Assembly: GCF_004137245.1 (NCBI RefSeq)
Contig: NZ_SDWS01000002.1
Location: 310,001-374,000 of the forward strand
Reading direction: 5' to 3'
Length of the DNA: 64,000 nucleotides
DNA from: Nocardioides glacieisoli
Lineage (GTDB): Bacteria; Actinomycetota; Actinomycetes; Propionibacteriales; Nocardioidaceae
Shown here: positions 36,032 to 45,423 of the stretch, in pieces
Position numbering within the stretch: the first letter of the stretch is position 1
Layout: the number at the start of each line of letters is the position of its first letter
The notes under the pieces: generated by a model
What the model was told of the DNA's origin: nothing
The model's database searches: none
What the model saw: the letters and a program-made list of their open reading frames with translations, nothing else
Program-made: the position numbers and the translations under genes

Positions 36032-38188
36032 TCAGCCCTTCGTGCGCCGGCAGACGTTGCCGACGTCGACGGCCTGGCCGCGCTTGATCACCAGGTCCTG
36101 CGTGCTCACCACGGTGCCGCGCTTGTCGGCGCACGAGAGCACCCACGCCTCGGTGATGCCGGTCTCGATCGGCGGCGTCGGGCCTTCGAAGGTGACGGTG
36201 CCGGACCAGTCGTACTCCGGCGCTCCGCCGGCGTAGTTGTCGGCGACGACCGTGTACGTCCCCGGCTTGGGGTCGGGGATGCGGATCGTCTCCGGGTTGC
36301 TGAGCGTCGCCCCCGAGCCGACCGCGACGCCGTCGGGCCCGATGACGGTGAAGTCCCAGTCCTGCGCCTCCGGGTCCGACGTGGCCGGCCACGAGATCGA
36401 GACGTTGGCGAAGCCGTTGTCGGCCTGCGGGAGGCCCTGCACCGTGAAGGTCGTCGACTCGGAGCTGCCGACGGCCGGCACGCCGGCCGGGTTGGTCAGC
36501 GTGATCGGCGACTGCGCCGGCCCCTGCGGCTGGCGTCCGTAGCGGCCGACCACGAGCGGCCGGGTGGACGGGTTCACGTCGAAGGTGAAGGCGCCGCCGG
36601 TCGAGGCGTAGTCGGTCGTCAGGGTGTCCTCGTAGAGGATCGGTGCCGCCGGCGGACCGGACGGCTGGATCACCGGTGACGTCGGCGAGACGACGTTCTT
36701 GTAGACGCTGATCGTGTGCTTGGCCGGGGCCGTGCCGGTGATGCGGCTGTGGTGCACGGGGTCGGCCGCTGCGTCGAGCGCGATCCAGTACGCCTCCCCG
36801 TTGCCGCCGCGACCGGCGCTGTCGGCGGGCGCCTCACCGAGGTACTCGCCGACGACGGCCTCCTCGTAGGCCGGGTGGAAGCCCTCGTCGCCGATCTCGA
36901 AGGTGTAGCCGTAGCCGCCGGTGATCCAGTAGCTCCAGTCCTCGGTCGAGCCCGAGGTGTCGTAGAGCTGGTATGACGCCTGGTTGACGTAGCTGTTCTG
37001 GTCCGCCATCGCCTGGCCGATCGAGGCCAGCGCCGGCTCGTCGGGTGCGCGCCCGGTGGCGGCGATGGCCGGCGGGCGCAGGACCAGGTTGCTGTAGGTG
37101 TGGTTGGAGATCATCATCGTGACGGCTCGCTCGGAGATGAGCTGGCGCACGGCGTCGCTCTCCGGCTCGCTGCCCGGGCCGTCGCCGCGGTAGGTGTCGC
37201 TCGACCAGCTCGGGCTCGCGCCGCCGCCGCCCCAGAAGCCGGGGTAGTTGCGGTTGAGGTCGGTGCCGCGCAGCCGACCGGCCGGGTTGTCGGCACACGT
37301 GCCGGACCGGTAGTCCGGGACGGTGGCGCTCGGCGGCGTGGTGTTCGCCGAGATCGAGCAGTTCTTGCGCTTCATCTCGTAGTCGAACTGCGAGAAGTCG
37401 CCGCGCGGGGTGGCCCCGCGCGAGATCGTGAACCCGTCGACGTTGACCACCGGCACCAGGATCACGCGGGAGCGTGAGAGCAGGTCGCGCGCCCGGGCAT
37501 CGCCGGCGCGGTAGGACTGGAGCAGGTCGAAGGCGAACTCCATGGTGTGCTCCGCGCTCGGCCACTCGCGCGCGTGGTGCGCGCCCATGAGCAGGAAGAC
37601 CGGCTTGCCGTCGGCGACCCGGTCGGCCCCGACGGTGACCTCGATGCCGCGGATGTCCGCTCCGAGCACCGTCGTGTTGGCCAGCGTCAGCGGCTTGGTG
37701 AGCGACGGGTAGGTGCGCGCGAGCTGGTCCATGTCGCTGAGGTAGTCGGCGTACTGCCGGTAGGACGTGCGGCCGCTCGGCAGCGCGGACTCCGCGACCG
37801 AGGCGGCGTACGCACGGTCGAGCTTGCGGTTCTTCTTCGTCAGCGCCTCGAGGTCGTCGACGGTGACGGTCCAGGTGAAGCCGGCGTCGCGGAGCACCTG
37901 GGCGTCGCGGGAGTCGTGGAGGACGACCTCGATTCCCTTCTTGTCCGCGTGCTCGGTGACGTCGAGTCCGAGGGCGATGACCTCGTTGCGGTCGGCGACC
38001 GACGGGGCGGCGACCTTGACGACCTGGGTGACGTCGCCGTCGGCGGTGCGGGCGAGCTCGCGCGGGACGGTGCTGCGGCTCTCGTCATCGGTGGCGCCCG
38101 CCGCGGTGGCGGCGGCGAGCCCGGCGGCGACGAGCGCCGTGATTGTGGCCAGCCGGGTGGCGGCGGCCCTGGGCGTGCGTGGTGACAT
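36032..38188 (-). CDS. Secreted M14 zinc carboxypeptidase
   Basis: 718 residues from ATG 38188 with GGGAGA 6 nt upstream. The signal peptide (about 5-32) precedes a propeptide-like region (about 40-125). The catalytic domain (about 130-460) has the zinc ligands His and Glu in MGAHHAREWPSAEH, a further His in MISNHTYSN, the substrate Arg in DLNRNYPGFW, and the catalytic Glu in YTFEIGDEGFHP. C-terminal beta-sandwich domains (about 500-718) are likely for substrate or cell-surface binding. It resembles carboxypeptidase T/B-type enzymes. Confidence 0.92.
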   Translation of the reverse strand: MSPRTPRAAATRLATITALVAAGLAAATAAGATDDESRSTVPRELARTADGDVTQVVKVAAPSVADRNEVIALGLDVTEHADKKGIEVVLHDSRDAQVLRDAGFTWTVTVDDLEALTKKNRKLDRAYAASVAESALPSGRTSYRQYADYLSDMDQLARTYPSLTKPLTLANTTVLGADIRGIEVTVGADRVADGKPVFLLMGAHHAREWPSAEHTMEFAFDLLQSYRAGDARARDLLSRSRVILVPVVNVDGFTISRGATPRGDFSQFDYEMKRKNCSISANTTPPSATVPDYRSGTCADNPAGRLRGTDLNRNYPGFWGGGGASPSWSSDTYRGDGPGSEPESDAVRQLISERAVTMMISNHTYSNLVLRPPAIAATGRAPDEPALASIGQAMADQNSYVNQASYQLYDTSGSTEDWSYWITGGYGYTFEIGDEGFHPAYEEAVVGEYLGEAPADSAGRGGNGEAYWIALDAAADPVHHSRITGTAPAKHTISVYKNVVSPTSPVIQPSGPPAAPILYEDTLTTDYASTGGAFTFDVNPSTRPLVVGRYGRQPQGPAQSPITLTNPAGVPAVGSSESTTFTVQGLPQADNGFANVSISWPATSDPEAQDWDFTVIGPDGVAVGSGATLSNPETIRIPDPKPGTYTVVADNYAGGAPEYDWSGTVTFEGPTPPIETGITEAWVLSCADKRGTVVSTQDLVIKRGQAVDVGNVCRRTKG

Positions 38189-38374
38189 GTGTTCTCCCGA
38201 GAGGTGTGCGCCGCGAGATCTGTCGCGGGTGTGATCCACACAACACCGGGGCGCGGCGAGTTGTCGAGGGGTGGCGACGGCCGGTGACGACCGGAACCTT
38301 TGCCGGGGGTCGGCCGTTGAGCCCCCATGTGCCCGGATTCGGGCTCCTGAGTCTCGTGGTGGAGGATGTCGCGC

Positions 38375-40666
38375 ATGTCACGTGGTGTCTGGGTCCGGTT
38401 CTTCCTCGTGCTCGGCCTCCTGGTCGGGTGCCTGGCGCTGGCGATCAACGTCAAGCCCAACCTGGGTCTCGACCTCAAGGGCGGCGCGCAGTTCGTCTTC
38501 CAGGCAGAAGGCACGGAGCAGACCCCGGCCAACGCGGAGAACGTCGACAAGACCCTGCAGGTGCTCCGCGGTCGCGTGGACTCCCTCGGTGTCTCGGAGC
38601 CCACGCTCGTGCGCCAGGGCGAGAACCGCATCCTCGTCGAGCTGCCCGGCGTCGCCAGCGACGAGGAGGCGCAGGAGGCCGAAGAGCGCATCGGCACCAC
38701 CGCCAAGCTGACGATCCACGAGGTGATCGCGACCGCCCAGGCCGAGCAGGAGCCCGCCAAGGAGGGCAACGAGATCCTGCCGTCCGACCAGGGCGACACA
38801 CTGGAGGTCGGCCCGACGGTCATCCAGGGTGAGGAGATCACCGGCGCCAGCGCCGTGCAGCGCGACCAGAGCGTGGAGTGGGTCGTCGCGATCGACTTCA
38901 ACGGCAAGGGTGGCGACACCTGGGCCGACATCACCGGCAAGGCCGCCTGCGAACCGTCCGGCGACCCCAAGCGCCGCATCGCGATCGTCCTCGACGGCGA
39001 GATCATCTCCTCGCCCGAGGTCAACACCGGTGTCGGCTGCGACGTCGGCATCCGGGGCGGCTCCACCGACATCACCGGCAACTTCAGCGCGACCGACGCC
39101 AGGGAGCTCGCGGCGCTGATCGAGGGCGGCTCGCTCCCGCTCGAGCTCAGGGCCATCTCCGACCGCCTCGTCGGCCCCTCGCTGGGTGCCGCGGCGATCG
39201 ACGCCTCCATCGAGGCCGGCATCATCGGCATCGTCCTGACCGGCCTGTTCATCATCTTCGTCTACCGCCTCGTCGGGTTCGCCGCCACCGTCGCGCTGGC
39301 GTCGTACGCCCTGCTCGCCTACGCGATGCTCGTCGGCCTCGGCTCGACGCTGACGCTGCCCGGCCTCGCCGGCTTCGTGCTCGCGATCGGTATGGCCATC
39401 GATGCCAACGTGCTCGTCTTCGAACGAGCACGGGAGGAGTACGTCGCCTACCCGAGTGCCGGACTGAGACGGGCCCTTGCGGTCGGCTTCAACAAGGCGT
39501 GGAGCGCGATCATCGACTCCAACGTGACGACCCTGCTCGCGGCCGGGCTGCTGTTCTTCCTCGGCTCCGGTCCGATCAAGGGCTTCGGTGTGACGCTGAC
39601 GATCGGTGTCGTCGCCTCGATGGTCTCGGCGCTGATCATCGCCCGCGTGCTGTGCGACCTCGCGGTCGCCAACAAGCCCGTCTCCGCGCGTCCCGCGATC
39701 AGCGGCCTGAGCCACCACGGCAGGGTGCGCCTCTGGCTCGACAAGAAGGACCCGCAGCTGATGAGGCGCCGCGGGACGTGGCTCGGTGTCTCCGCCGCCG
39801 GTCTGCTGATCGCCATCGCCGGCATCGTGACGCAGGGCCTCCAGCTCGGTGTCGAGTTCACCGGCGGCCGTCAGCTCGACTACTCCGTCAGCAACGACAT
39901 GACCGTCGAGCAGGCCCGTACGGCCGTCGCCGACGCCGGCTTCGCCGAGGCCGTCGTGCAGACCGCCGACACCGGCGACACCGCCTTCACCGTCCGCACC
40001 TCGACGATCACCAACGAGGAGGAGCAGCGGATCGAGGAGGAGCTGGGCAAGGTCGGTGGCACGGTCGAGAAGATCGACGACCAGACGATCGGAGCCTCGC
40101 TCGGCGACGAGCTGCGCAACAACGCGCTCATCGCCTTCGGTGTCGCGTTCCTGGCCCAGCTGCTCTACCTCGCCATCCGGTTCAAGTGGACCTTCGGCGT
40201 CGCTGCCGTGCTCGCGATGCTCCACGACGTGATACTCGTGGTCGGCCTCTTCGCCTGGCTGCAGAAGCCGATCGACGGCATCTTCCTGGCCGCCGCGATG
40301 ACCATCATCGGTCTCTCGGTCAACGACACCGTCGTGGTGTTCGACCGCATCCGCGAACGCTGGTGGGGCTCGAAGCCCGAGGACAACTTCACGGACGTCT
40401 CCAACAAGGCCGCGGTTGAGACCATCCCGCGCACGGTCAACACCGGTCTCGGCTCGATGTTCATCCTGGCGGCGCTGGTGTTCCTCGGTGGCGACTCGCT
40501 CCAGGACTTCGCCGTCGCGCTGCTCGTCGGTCTCGTCGTCGGCACGTTCTCCTCGGTCTTCGTCGCCACCCCGCTGCTGACCTACCTGCAGGAGCGCTAC
40601 CCGATGTCGCGGGTGAAGAAGGAGAAGGTCGAGCGGACTCCCGAGGACTCGGGCGCCGTCGTCTGA
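38375..40666 (+). CDS. secDF: Fused protein translocase subunit SecDF
   Basis: 763 residues from ATG 38375 (GGAGG nine bases upstream; ATG 38366 is only adjacent to it). SecD and SecF are fused: an N-terminal SecD half (about 1-440; VKPNLGLDLKGGAQFVFQ, then an extracytoplasmic domain and six spans with AIGMAIDANVLVFER) and a SecF half (about 450-740; LGVEFTGGRQLDYSV, GLSVNDTVVVFDRIRERWW). It uses the proton gradient to aid late steps of Sec export. Fusion is not the usual actinobacterial form, so it may be an additional copy. Confidence 0.92.
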   Translation: MSRGVWVRFFLVLGLLVGCLALAINVKPNLGLDLKGGAQFVFQAEGTEQTPANAENVDKTLQVLRGRVDSLGVSEPTLVRQGENRILVELPGVASDEEAQEAEERIGTTAKLTIHEVIATAQAEQEPAKEGNEILPSDQGDTLEVGPTVIQGEEITGASAVQRDQSVEWVVAIDFNGKGGDTWADITGKAACEPSGDPKRRIAIVLDGEIISSPEVNTGVGCDVGIRGGSTDITGNFSATDARELAALIEGGSLPLELRAISDRLVGPSLGAAAIDASIEAGIIGIVLTGLFIIFVYRLVGFAATVALASYALLAYAMLVGLGSTLTLPGLAGFVLAIGMAIDANVLVFERAREEYVAYPSAGLRRALAVGFNKAWSAIIDSNVTTLLAAGLLFFLGSGPIKGFGVTLTIGVVASMVSALIIARVLCDLAVANKPVSARPAISGLSHHGRVRLWLDKKDPQLMRRRGTWLGVSAAGLLIAIAGIVTQGLQLGVEFTGGRQLDYSVSNDMTVEQARTAVADAGFAEAVVQTADTGDTAFTVRTSTITNEEEQRIEEELGKVGGTVEKIDDQTIGASLGDELRNNALIAFGVAFLAQLLYLAIRFKWTFGVAAVLAMLHDVILVVGLFAWLQKPIDGIFLAAAMTIIGLSVNDTVVVFDRIRERWWGSKPEDNFTDVSNKAAVETIPRTVNTGLGSMFILAALVFLGGDSLQDFAVALLVGLVVGTFSSVFVATPLLTYLQERYPMSRVKKEKVERTPEDSGAVV

Positions 40667-40684
40667 CCTGGTGTGCCGTGTTTC

Positions 40685-40748
40685 CAGTGATCCCCGGCTG
40701 GCCGGGAATCACTGAACATGTCAGGCCGTGCACGCCCTGACATGTTCA
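40685..40748. repeat. Second copy of repeat module R4 after secDF
   Basis: The first hairpin, CAGTGATCCCCGG-CTGG-CCGGGAATCACTG (40685-40714), has one mismatch. The second is a perfect 13-bp stem of TGAACATGTCAGG (40713-40725) with CCTGACATGTTCA (40736-40748). The centre GTCAGGCC-GTGCACG is shared with the copy near hflX. A terminator role after secDF is plausible. Confidence 0.8.
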
Positions 40749-40802
40749 GCGAGAGCCTGACAAGTCCCGCCAGACCTTGCTGGGTCGGCGTACGCTCGCT
40801 GC

Positions 40803-40934
40803 ATGTTGTGGCTCCTGCTGATCGTCGTCCTGGGTGTCGTCGCCTACCGCTACCGGGTCAAGCTCCTCGCGAGGATCCTCGGCCAGCCCGAGCGTCGCAT
40901 CGAGCGCCAGATCGGCCGCAAGAAGAACTACTGA
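40803..40934 (+). CDS. 43-residue membrane protein upstream of dinG
   Basis: A short gene with TACGCT 6 nt before its ATG. MLWLLLIVVLGVVAYRYR forms one membrane span. The rest is strongly basic (ARILGQPERRIERQ, ending GRKKNY). The third codon positions are almost all G or C, as in neighbouring genes, and the stop is a clean TGA 56 bp before dinG. The function is unknown; a small inner membrane protein with a cytoplasmic basic tail is predicted. Confidence 0.65.
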   Translation: MLWLLLIVVLGVVAYRYRVKLLARILGQPERRIERQIGRKKNY

Positions 40935-40990
40935 GCACCCCTGTGGATGGCGTACGCCGTCCTGTCGGCGCCGCCCCGTAGGGTTCTCTG

Positions 40991-42988
40991 GTGCCCGAGA
41001 CCGCCGCGACCACCACGCCCGTCAGCGAGGTGCTCGCGAAGGCGGTCACGGCCCTCGGCGGCCAGCAGCGCGACGGCCAGGTGCAGATGGCCGGCGAGGT
41101 CGCGGAGGCCATGCAGGAGGGCCGCCACCTCCTCGTCCAGGCCGGCACCGGCACGGGCAAGTCACTGGGCTACCTCGTCCCGGCGATGCTCCACGACAAG
41201 CGCGTCGTCGTCGCCACGGCGACCCTCGCGCTCCAGCACCAGCTCGTCGAGCGCGACCTCCCGCGCCTGGTCGAGGCGGTCAAGGGCGTGCCCGGCCTCG
41301 ACACGTCGTACGCCGTCCTCAAGGGGCGGTCCAACTACGCCTGCCTGCACCGCATCCGGGCCGGCGTCCCCGATGACCAGGGCACCCTCGTCGACGTCCC
41401 GACGGGGTCGATGGCCGAGAAGGTCCTCGAGCTGCGGGCGTGGGCGGAGGAGGAGTCCGAGCAGGGCGGCTCGGGCGAGCGCGACAACGCGCCGCGCCAC
41501 ACCGACCGCGAGTGGCGCCAGGTCGCGGTCAACCACCGTGAGTGCCTCGGCGCCTCGAAGTGCCCGTTCGGCGCGGAGTGCTTCGCCGAGCTCGCGAAGG
41601 AGAAGGCGCAACGCAGCCACCTGATCGTCACCAACCACTCCCTCCTCGCGATCGACGCGATCGAGGACGTGCCAATGATCCCCGACTACGACACGGTCGT
41701 GATCGACGAGGCCCACGAGCTCACCGCCCGCGTCACCCAGGCCGCCACCGACGAGCTCGGCGCAGGCGACATCGAGCGCGCGGCCCGTCGCGCCACCCGC
41801 TGGACGGCGGACGCCGCGGGCGATCCCGCCGGCGACCTCGAGGACGCCGCGGGGGCCCTGGCCGAGGCGATCGAGGCGACGTCGCCCGGCCGCATCGACA
41901 ACGTGTCCACCCAGCTGGCCGACGCGCTGGTGCTGGTCCGCGACGCGGCGCGCGCCTGCCTGTCGGCGTTCCCGCGGGAGTCCGGCGGCGGTGAGGGCGA
42001 GGGCGACGCGGGCCGCACCCAGGCGAAGGGCATGGTGCAGGAGGTCTTCGTCAACGCCGAGCGGATGGCCGCAGGTTCGCAGGCCGACGTGCTGTGGCTG
42101 GGGGAGGCGCGCGACCGGTTCCCGGCGCGGCTGCACGTCGCGCCGCTCCAGGTGTGGGGCCCGATGCGCGACAAGCTCCTCACCGACAAGACCGTCGTCT
42201 TCACGAGCGCGACGCTCATGCTCGGCGGCGACTTCAGCGCCGTCGCCACCTCGCTCGGCCTCAAGCCGACGGAGCGCGAGGGCTCGATCGTGGCGCCCGC
42301 GGACGACGACACCGTCCTGCCGTGGAAGGGCCTCGACGTCGGCTCGCCGTTCGACTACGGACAGCAGGCCATCCTCTACGTCGCCCGCCACCTGCCGCAG
42401 CCCGGCCGCGATGGCCTCGGGCAGGCGCAGCTCGACGAGATCTGCGACCTCGTCGACAAGCTCGACGGGCGCACCCTCGGCCTGTTCTCGAGCCGTCGCG
42501 CCGCCGAGACCGCGGCCGAGGCCGTCCGTGCGAGGCTGCCGCACCTCACCACGCTCGCGCAGGGTGACGCGCAGCTGCCCGAGCTCGCCAAGCAGTTCGT
42601 CGAGGACCCGCACACCTGCCTCTTCGGCACCCTCTCCCTGTGGCAGGGCCTCGACGTGCCGGGCGAGACGTGCCAGCTCGTGATCATCGACCGGATCCCG
42701 TTCCCGCGGCCCGACGACCCGCTGATGTCGGCGCGCGCCAAGGCGGCCGACGCCTCGGGCGGCAACGGGTTCATGGAGGTGTCGGCGACCCACGCGGCGC
42801 TGCTGCTCGCCCAGGGCGCGGGTCGGCTCATCCGCACGATGACCGATCGCGGCGTCGTCGCCGTGCTCGACCCGCGTCTCGAGACCGCCCGCTACGGGCG
42901 CTTCCTCAAGGCGTCGTTGCCGCCGATGTGGTCGACGATCGACCCCGCGCTCGTGCGCCAGGCGCTGTCGCGACTGGGTCAGGCGTAG
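40991..42988 (+). CDS. dinG: ATP-dependent helicase DinG family
   Basis: 665 residues from GTG 40991, with TAGGGT 6 nt upstream. It is an XPD-like superfamily 2 helicase. Walker A is AGTGTGKSLGYL, the DEAH box is VVIDEAHELT, and a C-terminal helicase motif lies around LLAQGAGRLIRTMTDRG. Four cysteines for the iron-sulfur cluster lie at NYACLHR and CLGASKCPFGAEC. It unwinds DNA or R-loops during repair. It overlaps the convergent DivIVA-like gene by 10 nt. Confidence 0.92.
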   Translation: MPETAATTTPVSEVLAKAVTALGGQQRDGQVQMAGEVAEAMQEGRHLLVQAGTGTGKSLGYLVPAMLHDKRVVVATATLALQHQLVERDLPRLVEAVKGVPGLDTSYAVLKGRSNYACLHRIRAGVPDDQGTLVDVPTGSMAEKVLELRAWAEEESEQGGSGERDNAPRHTDREWRQVAVNHRECLGASKCPFGAECFAELAKEKAQRSHLIVTNHSLLAIDAIEDVPMIPDYDTVVIDEAHELTARVTQAATDELGAGDIERAARRATRWTADAAGDPAGDLEDAAGALAEAIEATSPGRIDNVSTQLADALVLVRDAARACLSAFPRESGGGEGEGDAGRTQAKGMVQEVFVNAERMAAGSQADVLWLGEARDRFPARLHVAPLQVWGPMRDKLLTDKTVVFTSATLMLGGDFSAVATSLGLKPTEREGSIVAPADDDTVLPWKGLDVGSPFDYGQQAILYVARHLPQPGRDGLGQAQLDEICDLVDKLDGRTLGLFSSRRAAETAAEAVRARLPHLTTLAQGDAQLPELAKQFVEDPHTCLFGTLSLWQGLDVPGETCQLVIIDRIPFPRPDDPLMSARAKAADASGGNGFMEVSATHAALLLAQGAGRLIRTMTDRGVVAVLDPRLETARYGRFLKASLPPMWSTIDPALVRQALSRLGQA

Positions 42989-43395
42989 AACGCGTAGACC
43001 ACGATCGCGAGCAGCACCACCAGCGCCAGCACCAGCATGATGCGCGACGAGCTCGGCCTCACCTCGGTGATGGCGTCCGACCGCGTGCCGCCCGTGGTCT
43101 CGTACGCCGACGGTGCGGGCGTCGCGGGAGCGGCCGGGGCCGCCGGTGCCGCGCCTCCTGACGTCCGACCGAGCTCCGCCGCCGCCTGGTCGAGCCAGGT
43201 GTCGACCTCGCCCATGTCGTAGCCCGCTGCCAGCCGCACGGGGTTGAACCTCAGGCTGCTGACGTCCGAGGCCGTCATCGACGTCGCCCCGTCGGCCAGT
43301 GCGACGAAGACGCGGTCGACCGCGGCGTCGACGTCCGCGATGTCGTAGCCCTCGCGGAGCTTGGTCGTGCCGAAGCGTGGCCGCTCGAGCGCCAT
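42979..43395 (-). CDS. DivIVA-domain membrane protein
   Basis: 138 residues with AGGAGG before the ATG. Two DivIVA-like modules (LREGYDIADVDAAVDRVF and LAAGYDMGEVDTWLDQ) occupy about 1-75. An Ala/Pro-rich linker follows, and a C-terminal membrane span (about 115-138). It may attach to curved membrane or to the division or growth machinery; this is inferred from the modules. It follows a sulfotransferase gene by 3 bp. Confidence 0.8.
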   Translation of the reverse strand: MALERPRFGTTKLREGYDIADVDAAVDRVFVALADGATSMTASDVSSLRFNPVRLAAGYDMGEVDTWLDQAAAELGRTSGGAAPAAPAAPATPAPSAYETTGGTRSDAITEVRPSSSRIMLVLALVVLLAIVVYAFYA

Positions 43396-43398
43396 CTG

Positions 43399-44139
43399 TC
43401 AGTCCTCCTGGTCGGGGGCGTCGGGTGGGTAGCCGAAGACCTGGTAGTCGCGGCGGTACATCGTTCTCACCAGCTCGCGCAGCTCGGCCGACACCTGCCG
43501 GCCGCGGCCGCCGGGGGCGGTCTGGTTCTTCGGGGCGGTCGGCACGGCGGGTGCGCCGATCCGCTCGCACACCTCGGCGAAGTCGCGGTCGAACGTCTCC
43601 AGCCGACCCACGAAGTCGACCCGGTTGAGGTCGATCATCCGGCTCTGCAGCGTCAGGTGCTGGTCGGTGCCCGGCACCGCCGACAGGTCGTGGGTGGCCG
43701 TCCACCGCGCGAACTCCTCGACCCGCTGCATCCGCTCGTGGGTGCCTGCGTCGAAGTCGTAGTAATTGTGGTCGACGACCTTGTCGTGCCATGCGGACAC
43801 GAACCGGTCGAGCGGGTCGCGCACGAAGGCGAACGTGAAGTAGTCGGCGTACGACGCCAGCGGGTAGCGCACCCGCATCGCGTGGTCGACGTCGAGCGTC
43901 ACGCCGTGCGTCTCGCAGTGGTGCCGGATCGTGCGCGTCGCGACCTTGGCCACGCGGTACCAGACGAACCGGTGGCTGTGGCTGATCGTCAGGTTGTACG
44001 CCAGCGGGCTGAGCCAGCCCGATGCCTCACCTGCCGCGGTGAGCCGGTCGATCTCGGCCTGCCCGGCCGGCGTCAGCCGCCGGCGGTTCGCCTCACGGGT
44101 GCGGAACACCTCGGGCGCAGGAACGGCAGGCTCGGACAT
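43399..44139 (-). CDS. Sulfotransferase family 2 protein
   Basis: 246 residues. The PAPS-binding 5' loop (YRVAKVATRTIRHH) and 3' loop (FVRDPLDRFVSAW) are both visible. An N-terminal region of about 50 residues precedes the core. Members transfer sulfate to carbohydrates or lipids; the acceptor is unknown. TAGCCT lies 7 nt before the ATG. It is packed between a flavoprotein and a DivIVA-like gene on the same strand. Confidence 0.85.
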   Translation of the reverse strand: MSEPAVPAPEVFRTREANRRRLTPAGQAEIDRLTAAGEASGWLSPLAYNLTISHSHRFVWYRVAKVATRTIRHHCETHGVTLDVDHAMRVRYPLASYADYFTFAFVRDPLDRFVSAWHDKVVDHNYYDFDAGTHERMQRVEEFARWTATHDLSAVPGTDQHLTLQSRMIDLNRVDFVGRLETFDRDFAEVCERIGAPAVPTAPKNQTAPGGRGRQVSAELRELVRTMYRRDYQVFGYPPDAPDQED

Positions 44140-44149
44140 CGCCGCGAGG

Positions 44150-45367
44150 CTACTCGAAGGGGATCCGCCCCCGCAGCGACTCCACGTCTGTCAGCGGCTC
44201 CTTGCCGGTCTCCGCGATCAGCTCGCGGGCCTGGTCGACGCTGTCCCAGACGTTCCAGAGCAGCACGCCCCGCACCGCGCCGGACTGCAGGTAGTAGACG
44301 ACTCCGGTGCCGACCTGCCCGTCCTTCCAGTCCTCGACCATGTCGAGCCGGCTGCTGGTCTCGCCGATCGCCTCGTAGCCGGCGTCGAGGATGTCGGACC
44401 AGAAGAACGGCGTGTAGTCGTAGGCCTCGTCGGCGCCTGCCATCACCTTTCCGGCGTGCTCGCCGGACTTCTCGGCGTGGTCGACGTGCTCGACGCGGCG
44501 GCGCCCGAGGAGGGCATCGGGGTACGACGCGACGTCGCCCGCGGCGTACACATCGGTCGCGCTCGTGCGGAGGTGGTCGTCGACGACGACGCCGTTGTCG
44601 ACGTCGAGGCCGGCGGCCTCGGCGAGCCCGGTGCGGGGGAGGACCCCGACGCCGATCACCGCGGCGTCCGCGGCGATGTCGGTGCCGTCCTCGAGGCGGA
44701 TGCGGACACTGCCGTCGGCCTCCTCGCCGCCCGCGACCGAGCCGTGCACGACGGTGACGCCGCGGTCGGCGAAGGCCTTGGTCAGGCTGGCCGCGAGCGC
44801 GCGCGGGAACATCTGCTCCTGCACGTCCTCGAGGTCGAGCACGAGCGTCACCTGGACGTCGTTCTGCACGAGCGCGGACGCGATCTCGGAGCCGATGTAG
44901 CCGCCACCGACGACGGCGACGTGGCTGCCCGGGGTGGCGATCGCACGGAGCCGCTCGTAGTCGGCTGCCGTGCGGTAGTAGACGACGCGCGGCCCGGGGT
45001 CGACCGCGAGCGTGCGCGGCTCGGCGCCGGTGGCGAGCAGCAGCTTGCCGTAGCCGACGCTCGTGCCGTCGGCGAGGCGTACGACGTGCGCGTCGGGGTC
45101 GATCGCCGTCACGGTCGTGTCGGTGACCAGGTCGACGTGGTCGTCGTCGTCGAGGTCGCCGGCGAGCGAGCTCCCCTCGAGGGTCTCGTCGTCCTTGAGC
45201 CAGAGGTCCTTCGACAGCACGGGCCGGTAGACCGGCTTGTCGGGCTCGGAGCCGTACACCCCGATCGAACCGCTGGAGTCCCCGGACCGGATGCCCTTCA
45301 CGGCACTGGCCGCGGCCACTCCTGCTCCGACGATGACGTAGTCGTAGGTCTTCTCGGCGTCGCTCAT
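44150..45367 (-). CDS. FAD-dependent pyridine nucleotide oxidoreductase
   Basis: 405 residues. The N-terminal FAD fold has YVIVGAGVAAASAV and LLLATGAEPR. A second Rossmann fold, HVAVVGGGYIGSEIASAL, binds NAD(P)H. The conserved VYAAGDVASYPD precedes a C-terminal domain similar to AIF or ferredoxin reductase (about 330-405). The electron acceptor, perhaps a ferredoxin, is unknown. CACGAT lies 6 nt before the ATG. Confidence 0.9.
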   Translation of the reverse strand: MSDAEKTYDYVIVGAGVAAASAVKGIRSGDSSGSIGVYGSEPDKPVYRPVLSKDLWLKDDETLEGSSLAGDLDDDDHVDLVTDTTVTAIDPDAHVVRLADGTSVGYGKLLLATGAEPRTLAVDPGPRVVYYRTAADYERLRAIATPGSHVAVVGGGYIGSEIASALVQNDVQVTLVLDLEDVQEQMFPRALAASLTKAFADRGVTVVHGSVAGGEEADGSVRIRLEDGTDIAADAAVIGVGVLPRTGLAEAAGLDVDNGVVVDDHLRTSATDVYAAGDVASYPDALLGRRRVEHVDHAEKSGEHAGKVMAGADEAYDYTPFFWSDILDAGYEAIGETSSRLDMVEDWKDGQVGTGVVYYLQSGAVRGVLLWNVWDSVDQARELIAETGKEPLTDVESLRGRIPFE

Positions 45368-45423
45368 GCCGCCATCGTGTCCCGGTGGGTGGCTGCTTTC
45401 AACGGCCGTCCCACCCCGTCGGG

